A model generated the notes under the pieces. That model worked only from the letters and a program-made list of their open reading frames with translations. It was not told where the DNA came from and made no database searches. DNA of 14,389 bases from Treponema sp. (GTDB lineage Bacteria; Spirochaetota; Spirochaetia; Treponematales; Breznakiellaceae): the NCBI GenBank assembly GCA_020216655.1, contig JAIWNU010000143.1:1-14389 (forward strand). Direction: 5' to 3'. Shown here piece after piece: positions 7,111 to 14,389 of this stretch. Position 1 is the first letter of the stretch. Each line of letters starts with the position of its first letter. Position numbers and translations under genes: made by a program.

Positions 7111-8567
7111 TGCGCCCTGGCCGTGCCGTCCGCCTCTTTGTCATTATATTGATGAGCCTCTCTGCCCATACAGTCCAAGGAGCTGATGTTCTAAGGACTC
7201 TTTCTATGAAAGAGGCCGCTGAAATGGCAGTGGAAGCATCGGCCGAACTTCGCGGTATGGAAACCCAGCAGGTCTTAAAAGAAGGGGCCTGGATAGCGGG
7301 CTTGAGATCCTTTCTTCCCAAATTGAGCCTCTCTGCCTCTGAGGATGACCGGCTTTCCCAAAATTCGGCCGATTCCTTTTCCAAAACCTATACGGTAAGT
7401 CTTACCCAGCTTCTCTGGGATGGAGGACGGCTTTCCGCAAGCCGCATGCTGGAAAAAACTGAACTGGACCTGGCAAGAAGGGATCTCCTGCGAAGCGCCG
7501 CTGAAACCGGCGAGGGGGCCATCAATCTCTATAGGACGGTCATGTATAAAAGGGCTGTCTATGACATAAGGAAAAGGAACTTCGAGGCCCTGGAGCTCCA
7601 ACGGGCCATTCTTGCCGAAGAGGTTCGCCGGGGCCTGGCGCTGCAAACCGATCTGGCAGAAGCGGATTTCAGTTTAGAACAGAACCAGCTCGATATGGCC
7701 ATGCTTCGCCTGGAACTGGATGAGGCGGAACAGGAACTGGCCTTTCGCCTTGGCTTAGACCGATTGCCTCAGCTGTCGGACCGTATAGATCCCGAGAGGC
7801 TGTCGAGTATTCCAGCAGAAAACATAGATGCCCTCATTGCTGCGGTGCAGCAAAGCGCCGCTGAACTGTACCCCGATATGGTTAAGGCCCGCTACGGGAT
7901 ACGGAAACTTTTAGCACAACTGGAAAACGCCCAGAAAGCCTGGTGGCCTACCATCAAACTAAATGGAGATGTTTCCCTTTCGGGGAACCGCTATCCGCTG
8001 ACCCGTTACAGCTATTCGGTTGCCCTGGTTCTCGAGTTTTCTCATCCCCTCTTGTCGGGCAGTCTTACTGGCCTCTCTGGTGCAAGTAAGGCCGGCTGGG
8101 AAGGTCCCGCCGATAGAAATGCCCGGCTCCAGGGTACCGCCGAACCGCTCGGGGACCCCGCCTCTCTGTTTTCTGTCCGGTCTCTGGAAGCAAGCCTCGA
8201 ATTGGAACAAAGCAGGCTCACGCTCTTAAAAGTCCAGTTGGAACAACAAGCCAGGCGTCTTGTAAAGTCCTGTGTTGCTGCGGATCAAAAACGACGCATC
8301 GCTCTGGGAAAATTTGCCCTTTCACAAAAACAACTTGAGCTTGCAAAGCTAAAACATTCGCTGGGACAGATGACAAGCCTAGAAATGATGAAGGCCCGTA
8401 TCGGGCTTTCCCAGGAGGAAATCGGCCTTGTGGAAGCCGCTGTCGGTGTTTTGGAAGCAGAACGAAATCTGGAAAAACTCCTCGACCTAGGACCCGGCGG
8501 TTTGGCTGCCTATATCGCTGATTTCAAAGCTGCTTTGTCAAAGAAAGAACCTCAGATGAAGGAATAG
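7107..8567 (+). CDS. TolC-family outer-membrane efflux factor
   Basis: This is the outer-membrane channel of a tripartite exporter: 486 residues with a cleavable signal peptide (about 1-25, cut near VQGA). It has the family's internal duplication. In each half, long Ala/Leu/Glu/Gln-rich helices flank a pair of beta strands. The first strand region is LPKLSLSAS...YTVSLTQLLWDGGRL (70-109) and the second is WWPTIKLNGDVSLSG...YSVALVLEFSHPLLSGS (279-319). Between the second strand pair and the following helix is a Gly/Pro-rich spacer (about 320-357) that is longer than I expect for the family. The start overlaps the preceding stop codon by four bases, and the adaptor gene begins two bases after its stop. 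The family assignment is firm; the substrate is not evident. Confidence 0.93.
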   Translation: MMRPGRAVRLFVIILMSLSAHTVQGADVLRTLSMKEAAEMAVEASAELRGMETQQVLKEGAWIAGLRSFLPKLSLSASEDDRLSQNSADSFSKTYTVSLTQLLWDGGRLSASRMLEKTELDLARRDLLRSAAETGEGAINLYRTVMYKRAVYDIRKRNFEALELQRAILAEEVRRGLALQTDLAEADFSLEQNQLDMAMLRLELDEAEQELAFRLGLDRLPQLSDRIDPERLSSIPAENIDALIAAVQQSAAELYPDMVKARYGIRKLLAQLENAQKAWWPTIKLNGDVSLSGNRYPLTRYSYSVALVLEFSHPLLSGSLTGLSGASKAGWEGPADRNARLQGTAEPLGDPASLFSVRSLEASLELEQSRLTLLKVQLEQQARRLVKSCVAADQKRRIALGKFALSQKQLELAKLKHSLGQMTSLEMMKARIGLSQEEIGLVEAAVGVLEAERNLEKLLDLGPGGLAAYIADFKAALSKKEPQMKE

Positions 8568-8569
8568 AT

Positions 8570-9964
8570 ATGCATAAAAAAAATGTACGGGGACCCTTAG
8601 TTTTAAGCTTCGCTTTAAGCTGCGCATTAAGCTCCGCCTTAATTGTCTCCTGCACTCCAGCAAAGGGAGAATCGGCGGAACGAGTATCAACCGCTCCTTT
8701 AGGGGTGAAAACCTGTATCGCCGAATACCGGACCATACCGGAAGAGGTTTCTGGATTTGGCTCCCTTTCGTTTCTTAAAAAAGTAGATATTACCAGTTCC
8801 CAGGAAGGAACTATAAAAAGCATTGAACGCCGGGAGGGCAGCCCGGTGCGGAGCGGCATGATCCTGGCGGTACTGGAAAACCCCCAGATAGAGCTTGCGG
8901 TGGGCCGGGCGCGGAATGCCTATGATCAGGCGGTGGCTGCCCTGGAACTGGCCAGGGCCCGGCTTTTGGAAGGGGAATTCCAGAGCGAAGCAAAAATTTT
9001 AGATCTGGAAAAGACCGAAGCCGAGCTTGCCCAGGCTCGCCGGGAGTATCAGGAGCAGGAACGGAAACTACGGGACCAGGAAGCCCTCTTTGCCGCCGGC
9101 GGGGTGACGGAAGAAAGTATTCGGAGTGCCCGTTTCGCCCTGGATGCAAGCCGGGAACGGCTGCGGTTCCAGGAACAGGACCTGGCTATCCGCTGGGTAG
9201 GATTGCGGGTTCAGGATTTGGAAAACTCAGGAATTGCTGTACCCAAAACTCAGGAAGCCCTCCTCAAGGCCCGAATTGCCCTGGCCACCACAACCCTCAG
9301 GGCAGAGCTCCGGGCCGCGGAAGCCCGGCTCGACGCGGCTCAAAAGGAACTGGAATCGGCTCTTCTCGCTCAGAAAGAACTCACCATACTGAGTCCCATG
9401 GCGGGCCAGATAGCGGCCCGGTACATGGAAATAGGGGAGCGGGTAAAGCGGGATGACAAGCTTCTTACCCTTATGGATACCCAGTCCCTCTATGCAACCA
9501 TTCCGGTCCGGGAACGGGACGCCCAGCGGATACTTCCCGGTATGGTAGCCCGCCTTGATGTAGATGGAGCAGCGGGCTCCTGTACCGCCCGGGTGGACCT
9601 GGTAGCTCCCACGGCGGACAACCAGTCCTTTACCTTCCTGGTGAGGCTCCTCGTGGACCCCCAGGGCGTACAAAAATTACGCTTAAAACCGGGCATGTTT
9701 GCCCGTGCAACCATCAAGCTTGGTTCGGAACGGAAAATACTCCTTATCGACGAGACCGCCCTGGCGGACAAACAGGGGGATCGGGGCAGGGTTTTCCTGA
9801 TACAGCGGAATCAGGCAGCGGAACGGACTGTGAAGCTGGGGGATCTCTATGGTTCAAGCCGGGAAATCCTTGAAGGGCTTGAAGCCGGTCAGGTGCTGGT
9901 CCAGAAACCCGACATCGGGCCTGGGGGACTTAAGGATGGAGCCTATGTGGAACTTGTCCAGTAA
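8570..9964 (+). CDS. RND efflux periplasmic adaptor (membrane fusion protein), lipidated
   Basis: This 464-residue adaptor bridges the inner-membrane permease and the TolC-type channel. The signal peptide ends in IVSC (Cys28), so it is a predicted lipoprotein. The first lipoyl half-motif is at about 73-105 (SSQEGTIKSIERREG) and the second at about 271-303 (ILSPMAGQIAARYMEIGE). Between them lies a long alpha-helical coiled-coil hairpin (about 107-270). At the tip, Leu173 and Thr180 fit the Leu and Ser of the AcrA RLS docking motif (Ser to Thr), with Asp169 at the Arg position and Arg168 next to it. Beta-barrel and membrane-proximal domains follow (about 304-464, with LRLKPGMFARATI). AAGGA (8560-8564) precedes the ATG. 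The next ORF starts inside its last 20 bases. Confidence 0.95.
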   Translation: MHKKNVRGPLVLSFALSCALSSALIVSCTPAKGESAERVSTAPLGVKTCIAEYRTIPEEVSGFGSLSFLKKVDITSSQEGTIKSIERREGSPVRSGMILAVLENPQIELAVGRARNAYDQAVAALELARARLLEGEFQSEAKILDLEKTEAELAQARREYQEQERKLRDQEALFAAGGVTEESIRSARFALDASRERLRFQEQDLAIRWVGLRVQDLENSGIAVPKTQEALLKARIALATTTLRAELRAAEARLDAAQKELESALLAQKELTILSPMAGQIAARYMEIGERVKRDDKLLTLMDTQSLYATIPVRERDAQRILPGMVARLDVDGAAGSCTARVDLVAPTADNQSFTFLVRLLVDPQGVQKLRLKPGMFARATIKLGSERKILLIDETALADKQGDRGRVFLIQRNQAAERTVKLGDLYGSSREILEGLEAGQVLVQKPDIGPGGLKDGAYVELVQ

Positions 9965-11480
9965 GGGCCGCTGCGCTTTGTTTGGGCCGCAATGCTTTAT
10001 GCTTCGATGTGCCCTGCTCCGGTTTGCCGAGCTATTCTGTATTGGGATCGCAGTTTCTTCCTGCGGCTTTATAGACCTGCGGCCCATAGAATATTCAGTT
10101 TATCCCGATCGGCCCGATGCGGTGGTGGCCGAACCTTTTGGCAGTCTGTCGGTCACTTTTTCTACCGAAATGGAGCGGGAAGAAGCAGAGCGGGCCCTTG
10201 TTGTCAGTTCCGTAAGGGGCGCTGTGGAGGGGGACCGGATATGGCAGGGGAACAGCCTTTATTTTATACCCTTCGCACCCTGGCAGGCTGGAGTCCGCTA
10301 TGATTTGGGCTTAAGCGGAACGGTCCGCAGCAGAGACGGACGGGAACTCAAGGTTAACCTCCATATCCCTTTTTACGGCATCCTTCGGGGGGAAGTTCCG
10401 CGGCTCCTTGAATCAACGCCCTCCGATGGTGGCAGCGTACCAGTGCTGGATCCAAGCTCTGCCGCTCCCCGGGGACCGGGAATAAGCTTTCAATTTTCGC
10501 TCCCCATGAAACGGCAAAGCCTCCAGGATACCCTCAGGATCGAGAGTATTGCTGACCTTGACTGGGTCTGGTCCGATGGCGACAGGATTGTAACGATATA
10601 TCCTAAAAGTCCCCTTTCTCCCTGGACCCTCTACCGCTGGTCCGTAAAACGGGATGCCCAGAGCAGCCAGGGGGTTCCCCTTGCGGGGGATGTGTCGGGG
10701 ACCTTTGTAACGAACCTCGATACGGAACCTCCCCGGCTTGAAAGGACCTTTTCTTTGTACCGGTCCGGTCCGGTCTGGAAGGAAACAAGCCGCTCTTTGA
10801 ATGAATTGAACCTGGGTGAGGCTATTGGAGTTCGGTTCTCCGAAGCCATGAACCGGGAAAGCCTGCTTGGCTCGCTCCGTTTTGAGCCATCCCTTCCCGG
10901 TTATGCCCAGCAGTTAGATGAACGGACGGTAATCTATGTGCCCGACCGGCCTCCCGAACCGGAAACCTGCTATGTGCTGACCGTATCTGCGGATACTAAA
11001 GACACTTCCGGTCTCAGTTTGGGAAAGGAATACCGAGAAGCCTTTACGGCGGCCATTCCGTATCTCGCGCTTGTTTCGCTTGCCGCCGATGGCGTTCCGC
11101 CATATACGGGTCCCTTCGCAGCATCTGGGGCAGCACCCTATGCGGTACAGGTACTCCCGCCCGAAGGCCTTCTAGCCATCAATATACATTTCTCCCTTCC
11201 TTTTACCACTTCTGCCCAGTGTTCGGTCCTTAAGTTTATACAGCTTTCACCCTATTTCCCCGGAACCCTCGCCCCTGTGGCTTTACGGCAGGCTTCATGG
11301 ATTTCTGACAGGGTGCTGCGCCTTGTGTGGGAGGGCCTTGAAGCCGGAAACGGCGGCATTGCCCATTTTTATCGGCTTTCCTTGAACGGCGGCAGGTCAG
11401 GCCTCACTACGGACGGCGAAGGAAATCTGGGCTACTGGCTTAAAGAGTCCCTAGTTCTCTATCTGGAGGCCCAGCCATGA
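9945..11480 (+). CDS. Ig-like (Big_5-type) multidomain lipoprotein 1
   Basis: This is a 511-residue lipoprotein with lipobox VSSC (Cys40). The mature part consists of beta-sandwich modules of about 100 residues that resemble bacterial Ig-like Big_5 domains, each with a 'FS..M' strand turn: FSTEMEREEAERAL (72-85), FSLPMKRQSLQDTL (184-197), FSEAMNRESLLGSL (298-311), and a divergent FSLPFTTSAQ (416-425). Tyr/Leu-rich strands (YDLGLSG, YRWSVKR, YVLTVSA) and a closing TF/AF strand end each of the first three. I chose the ATG at 9945, which has AAGGA at 9932-9936 and overlaps the adaptor gene by 20 bases. The ATG at 9999 would give a tidier 22-residue signal peptide but lacks a ribosome binding site. 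The exact substrate or partner is unknown. The position between adaptor and permease suggests a part of, or cargo for, the exporter. Confidence 0.85.
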   Translation: MWNLSSKGRCALFGPQCFMLRCALLRFAELFCIGIAVSSCGFIDLRPIEYSVYPDRPDAVVAEPFGSLSVTFSTEMEREEAERALVVSSVRGAVEGDRIWQGNSLYFIPFAPWQAGVRYDLGLSGTVRSRDGRELKVNLHIPFYGILRGEVPRLLESTPSDGGSVPVLDPSSAAPRGPGISFQFSLPMKRQSLQDTLRIESIADLDWVWSDGDRIVTIYPKSPLSPWTLYRWSVKRDAQSSQGVPLAGDVSGTFVTNLDTEPPRLERTFSLYRSGPVWKETSRSLNELNLGEAIGVRFSEAMNRESLLGSLRFEPSLPGYAQQLDERTVIYVPDRPPEPETCYVLTVSADTKDTSGLSLGKEYREAFTAAIPYLALVSLAADGVPPYTGPFAASGAAPYAVQVLPPEGLLAINIHFSLPFTTSAQCSVLKFIQLSPYFPGTLAPVALRQASWISDRVLRLVWEGLEAGNGGIAHFYRLSLNGGRSGLTTDGEGNLGYWLKESLVLYLEAQP

Positions 11481-13045
11481 AGCTTTTTAGGAATGTGGGC
11501 CTTCTCATTATTTCCCTTTTCATGATGTCCTGCGACATACTCCGTTCCTCCCCTTTCGAGGTGGTCTCCTGGAATCCGGGACCGGGGCCGCGGCAGTTCG
11601 ATGCGGGGCTTTCCCTTTCGCTCACCTTTTCCCATGAGGCGAACCGGTATAGTGTAGAACGGGCCCTTTCAGTAACAGAAGACGGCCTTCCTCTTTCCCT
11701 TTCATTTTCTTGGGATGGCAAGACGCTCAGGATTATTCCTGCAACTGCTCTGCGGGAAAATCGAGAGTACCGCATCAGCCTTGCTGCGGATGCCCAGGAT
11801 TTGGATGGCCTTAACCTCGACAGCCCCTTCGAAGGTCGTTTTAGCACCCGGCCCCAGGCAGAGCGCCTTAGACTCCTTTCGAGTGTCCCCGCCGACGGCG
11901 GCTTAATAATCGCAGGTGGAGGGGGATCGGGCTCTCTCTTTGTGCCCCTTTTTCTCCATTTTTCCCATGGGGTAAGCCTCCCTTCGCTTTTGCAGCAGGC
12001 GTCTTTTAATCCCTCTATCCGGGGACTTTGGAGTCTTGAAAATGGGGGAAGCTCCGCCCGCTTTACCCCCCAGGAGGCCTGGCAAAGGGGGAAATCCTAT
12101 GTGCTTACCCTGTCTAAGGACCTGTGCGACCAGTATGACCGGCCCATGGGCTATTCTTCGGTTATACACTTTTCTGTTGGCGAGGATATTATTCCGCCCC
12201 GGCTAACGGGTATACAAATCCAGGATAAGCAGGGGAACCTTGTAGGGCCCCTTGATTTTACAGAGTGGGAGGGGCTTACGGGGCCGCCTGAGATGCCGCC
12301 CCTTACTGAATATTTTGAAAGAACCTTTCATCTGGTACTCGAATTTTCTAAGCCCGTCGATCCCCTTTCGGTTAAAAACAGGCTTTCCTTTCAGCCCTCC
12401 CTATCTTACACTGTGGAACCTTCTTATCCAGCTTCATCCCTCATTACTATTAGCTTTACCGAGAGTCCCCGTTATGGTTCAGTTTATACCCTGCTTTTAG
12501 GCAAGGATATAAAAGACGAAGAGGGAAACAGCAGTGTCCTCCAGGCTGCCTGCAGCTTCCTCGTAAACGGTTCTGGTTCAAAGCCTCCGCGGCTTAGGGC
12601 GATCCGTTTTCCCCTGGCGCCGGGAGCTGCGGGAGCGGCGGGGGACCATGAACCTGTGCTGTATACCCCAGATCAGGTGTTTGCGGATTTTCCCCTCGAG
12701 GCCGGCAGTGAGCGTTATCCCTTTGATATTCCGACAAACACCTGGATAGAGCTCTATTTTGAAACCGCCCAGGGCGGAATTGTGGATCTCTTCTCCCTCA
12801 TGAATAACTTTAGTTTAAGCGTTACCAATTCGTGTCTGAGCTTTTCTCCCCGCAGCGTTCTAAGAACCGGTTTTACCTGGGCCGATCCTGAGGCGGGATA
12901 TGAACAGTTTGAACGGATAGAAATTCGGGGACTCCTTACCAACAGCACCAATGCGGGGCTCGTGACCTGGACTATCGCTGCGGGGCTTCTAGACAGCCTT
13001 GGAAACTCATCTGGGGAAGCGCAGCTGCTTCCGCTTCGGAAATAG
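11477..13045 (+). CDS. Ig-like (Big_5-type) multidomain lipoprotein 2
   Basis: This 522-residue protein is related in design to the preceding gene. The signal peptide ends in MMSC (Cys19), followed by beta-rich modules with the same strand pattern: LSLTFSHEANRYSVERALSV (47-66), VPLFLHFSHGVSLPSLLQQA (156-175), and LVLEFSKPVDPLSVKNRLSF (286-305). Each is followed by a 'Y.L.L..D..D..G' strand-turn, as in YRISLAADAQDLDG (98-111), YVLTLSKDLCDQYD (208-221) and YTLLLGKDIKDEEG (337-350). A last domain (about 415-520) is less clear. The gene starts in the ATGA overlap with its upstream neighbour and ends 10 bases before the permease start. Homology to the neighbour by tandem duplication is likely but divergent. 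The function is not known; Big_5-type modules usually serve as structural or adhesive domains. Confidence 0.87.
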   Translation: MKLFRNVGLLIISLFMMSCDILRSSPFEVVSWNPGPGPRQFDAGLSLSLTFSHEANRYSVERALSVTEDGLPLSLSFSWDGKTLRIIPATALRENREYRISLAADAQDLDGLNLDSPFEGRFSTRPQAERLRLLSSVPADGGLIIAGGGGSGSLFVPLFLHFSHGVSLPSLLQQASFNPSIRGLWSLENGGSSARFTPQEAWQRGKSYVLTLSKDLCDQYDRPMGYSSVIHFSVGEDIIPPRLTGIQIQDKQGNLVGPLDFTEWEGLTGPPEMPPLTEYFERTFHLVLEFSKPVDPLSVKNRLSFQPSLSYTVEPSYPASSLITISFTESPRYGSVYTLLLGKDIKDEEGNSSVLQAACSFLVNGSGSKPPRLRAIRFPLAPGAAGAAGDHEPVLYTPDQVFADFPLEAGSERYPFDIPTNTWIELYFETAQGGIVDLFSLMNNFSLSVTNSCLSFSPRSVLRTGFTWADPEAGYEQFERIEIRGLLTNSTNAGLVTWTIAAGLLDSLGNSSGEAQLLPLRK

Positions 13046-13055
13046 GGGAGTGCTT

Positions 13056-14389
13056 ATGAGGGGTATTATCAGGCTTTGTACCGAGAGACCCGTAGGGGTA
13101 AGCATGGTGCTCCTTGCGGTATTGCTCGCCGGAGGCATCGGCTTATCCATGTTGCCGGTAGACATACTGCCCAGCCTTGAAATTCCCCGGGTACAGGTTG
13201 ATGCACCCTATCCTGGTATGGCAGCCCGGGAAGTCCGTTCCCTGCTCACTATTCCGCTAGAAGATGCCTTTGCATCGGTGCGATCCCTGCAGCGCATCCG
13301 GAGTGTTTCCCGGGACGGAGAAGCGGTCCTTGTCCTTGACTTTGCCTGGGGGACCGACCCCTCTGCGGCGGCGGTTCTGGTCCGTGAAGCCATCGATGCG
13401 GTGTATCCCCAGCTGCCCGAAGGCACCGGGCGGCCCCTGGTAATCAGCGGAGACCCCGATACGGAACCGGCCGCCATTGTGGGTATCCGGTCCAGGACTA
13501 AGGATATTCAATTTGCTCGACACCTGGCGGAGTATGAGCTGCGGTCCAGGTTTAGACGGATTGATGAAATTGGCCGGGTTGTGCTTGTAGGGGGCCAGGA
13601 AGAGGAAGTCCGCCTCCGGATAGATCCGGAACGGTCCTTTGCCCGGGGACTCGGGGCATCGAGCCTGGCACAGCTTATCGGTTCCGAATGGGTAGATGTC
13701 AGCGCGGGAACGGGACGGGAAGGAACACAGGAACTGGTGATTGTCTGTGCCGGAAAACCCGAATCGGTTCAAACATTACCGAACCTTGCCTTGCCCACCA
13801 GGGGCGGCCCCCTGTATACGAAGGATGTTGGAGAAATCAGGGTAGAAAAGCAGGATCGAAAGAGTCTTTTTATTGCCGACGGCAAAGAGGCGGTAGCCCT
13901 TGAACTGTACCGGCGGAGCGGCACCAATCCGATCCAGGCTGCAAAAAAGGTGCGGGAAGTGTTGGCGGAGGCCCAAAAGGATTTTGCCAAAGACGCAGAG
14001 GTTTTTCTTGTCTTTGATGGCTCCGCTGCAACCCGTCGGGGCCTCGCCGATCTAGGGAGGAGCGCCCTCCTCGGGGCCTTGGCGGTAATCCTGGCGATTT
14101 TCTTTTTTATCCCCTCCGGGCGGGGCAGCTTCCTTACGCTGCTCTCTCTCCCCTTTTCTGCAGCGGCGGCCCTGGCAGCCCTGGCGCTTTCAGGCAGATC
14201 CCTCAACAGTATGAGCCTCGGCGGCCTTGCCCTGGGGATAGGCCTCGTGTCGGACACCTCAGTGGTCATCCTGGAACTTCTGGAGCGCAGCTTTGGCACT
14301 CCTTCAGGTCCCCAGGGTCAAACCAGCCCAGACCGCCCCAGGGCTGAAAGACCCATAGCCGAAAAGCCCAGGGCTGAAAGACCCAGGGC
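13056..14389 (+). CDS. RND-family efflux permease, 3'-truncated by the window edge
   Basis: This is the inner-membrane pump of the tripartite exporter. GGGGAG (13045-13050) stands five bases before ATG 13056, and 444 codons are open to the edge. TM1 (about 15-35) follows the family's RPV start and is followed by LPVDILPSLEIPRVQVDAPYPG-type sequence (33-54). The porter domain runs to about 330, with the family signature IPLEDAF (66-72). TM2 (about 334-352), TM3 (about 360-379) and TM4 (about 388-407) follow. The TM4 relay reads GLVSDTSVVILELLER, so Asp400 fits AcrB Asp407 and Thr401 replaces Asp408. After TM4 a Pro/Arg/Glu-rich stretch coded by a 15-bp tandem repeat runs to the edge. Completeness and the C-terminal half cannot be judged. 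Substrate and coupling ion are unknown. Confidence 0.95.
   Translation, partial: MRGIIRLCTERPVGVSMVLLAVLLAGGIGLSMLPVDILPSLEIPRVQVDAPYPGMAAREVRSLLTIPLEDAFASVRSLQRIRSVSRDGEAVLVLDFAWGTDPSAAAVLVREAIDAVYPQLPEGTGRPLVISGDPDTEPAAIVGIRSRTKDIQFARHLAEYELRSRFRRIDEIGRVVLVGGQEEEVRLRIDPERSFARGLGASSLAQLIGSEWVDVSAGTGREGTQELVIVCAGKPESVQTLPNLALPTRGGPLYTKDVGEIRVEKQDRKSLFIADGKEAVALELYRRSGTNPIQAAKKVREVLAEAQKDFAKDAEVFLVFDGSAATRRGLADLGRSALLGALAVILAIFFFIPSGRGSFLTLLSLPFSAAAALAALALSGRSLNSMSLGGLALGIGLVSDTSVVILELLERSFGTPSGPQGQTSPDRPRAERPIAEKPRAERPR
14337..14389 (+). repeat. 15-bp tandem repeat inside the permease gene
   Basis: Three full units and a partial fourth are seen: CCCAGGGCTGAAAGA at 14337-14351, a variant CCCATAGCCGAAAAG at 14352-14366, CCCAGGGCTGAAAGA at 14367-14381, and CCCAGGGC at the edge. 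The unit length keeps the frame and encodes PRAER, PIAEK, PRAER, PRA. The array continues beyond the window. It falls in the loop after TM4, which faces the cytoplasm in RND pumps. Confidence 0.85.

Noticed and set aside
6902..7384. Minus-strand open frame of 160 codons across the small lipoprotein/TolC boundary
   Set aside because: It spans two coupled plus-strand genes and has no recognisable content.
11440..11847. Minus-strand open frame of 135 codons over the start of Ig-like lipoprotein 2
   Set aside because: It is antisense to a well-supported lipoprotein gene, Arg/Ser-rich, with no domain and no start signal.
13257..14299. Minus-strand open frames (171 and 176 codons) opposite the permease
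   Set aside because: They are shadows of the RND permease, whose plus-strand frame has clear family motifs throughout and runs off the edge.
14337..14389. CRISPR array
   Set aside because: The units are 15 bp, adjacent without spacers, in frame, and code for a peptide repeat inside a gene.

Overview
The window looks like the chromosome of a spirochete, most likely in the Treponema group. The reasons are many lipoproteins with loose lipoboxes ending SSC, MSC, VSC or PAC, families typical of treponemal envelopes, and G+C near 60% in the efflux operon (36 of 60 bases in 9061-9120). This placement is inference from gene content; no rRNA or other phylogenetic marker is present.

Layout. (1) 1-1212 is the 3' part of guaA (GMP synthase), ending in a possible weak hairpin terminator. 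(2) 1213-1534 is a non-coding stretch with three strong consecutive stem-loops (1321-1446), then a clear sigma70-type promoter (TTGAAT, 17 bp, TATACT). (3) 1535-1951 is a small AT-rich gene for a two-helix membrane protein resembling DUF2335. It converges on (4) a minus-strand sensor histidine kinase (3598 to 1957) split by a one-base frameshift inside its HAMP linker. (5) 3722-4672 is a divergent gene for an unrecognised lipoprotein, closed by a strong Rho-independent terminator (4708-4757). (6) 4860 to the window end is one tightly packed plus-strand operon of at least eight genes. In order they encode an exported helical-repeat protein, a TPR lipoprotein, a small lipoprotein, a TolC-type outer-membrane factor, a lipidated RND/HlyD-type periplasmic adaptor, two large Ig-like (Big_5-type) lipoproteins, and the start of an RND permease. 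The permease runs off the right edge.

How the genes fit together. The operon carries all three parts of a tripartite RND exporter plus five accessory genes, joined by 4-bp ATGA overlaps, a 20-bp overlap, or gaps of 10 bp or less. Two Ig-like lipoproteins sit between adaptor and permease, and three exported or lipidated proteins precede the outer-membrane factor. This suggests a dedicated envelope assembly rather than a generic drug pump. The permease fragment has an altered proton-relay motif (Ser-Asp-Thr where AcrB has Val-Asp-Asp) and a 15-bp tandem repeat coding for a Pro/Arg/Glu-rich insert just after TM4. These are the most unusual signals in the window.
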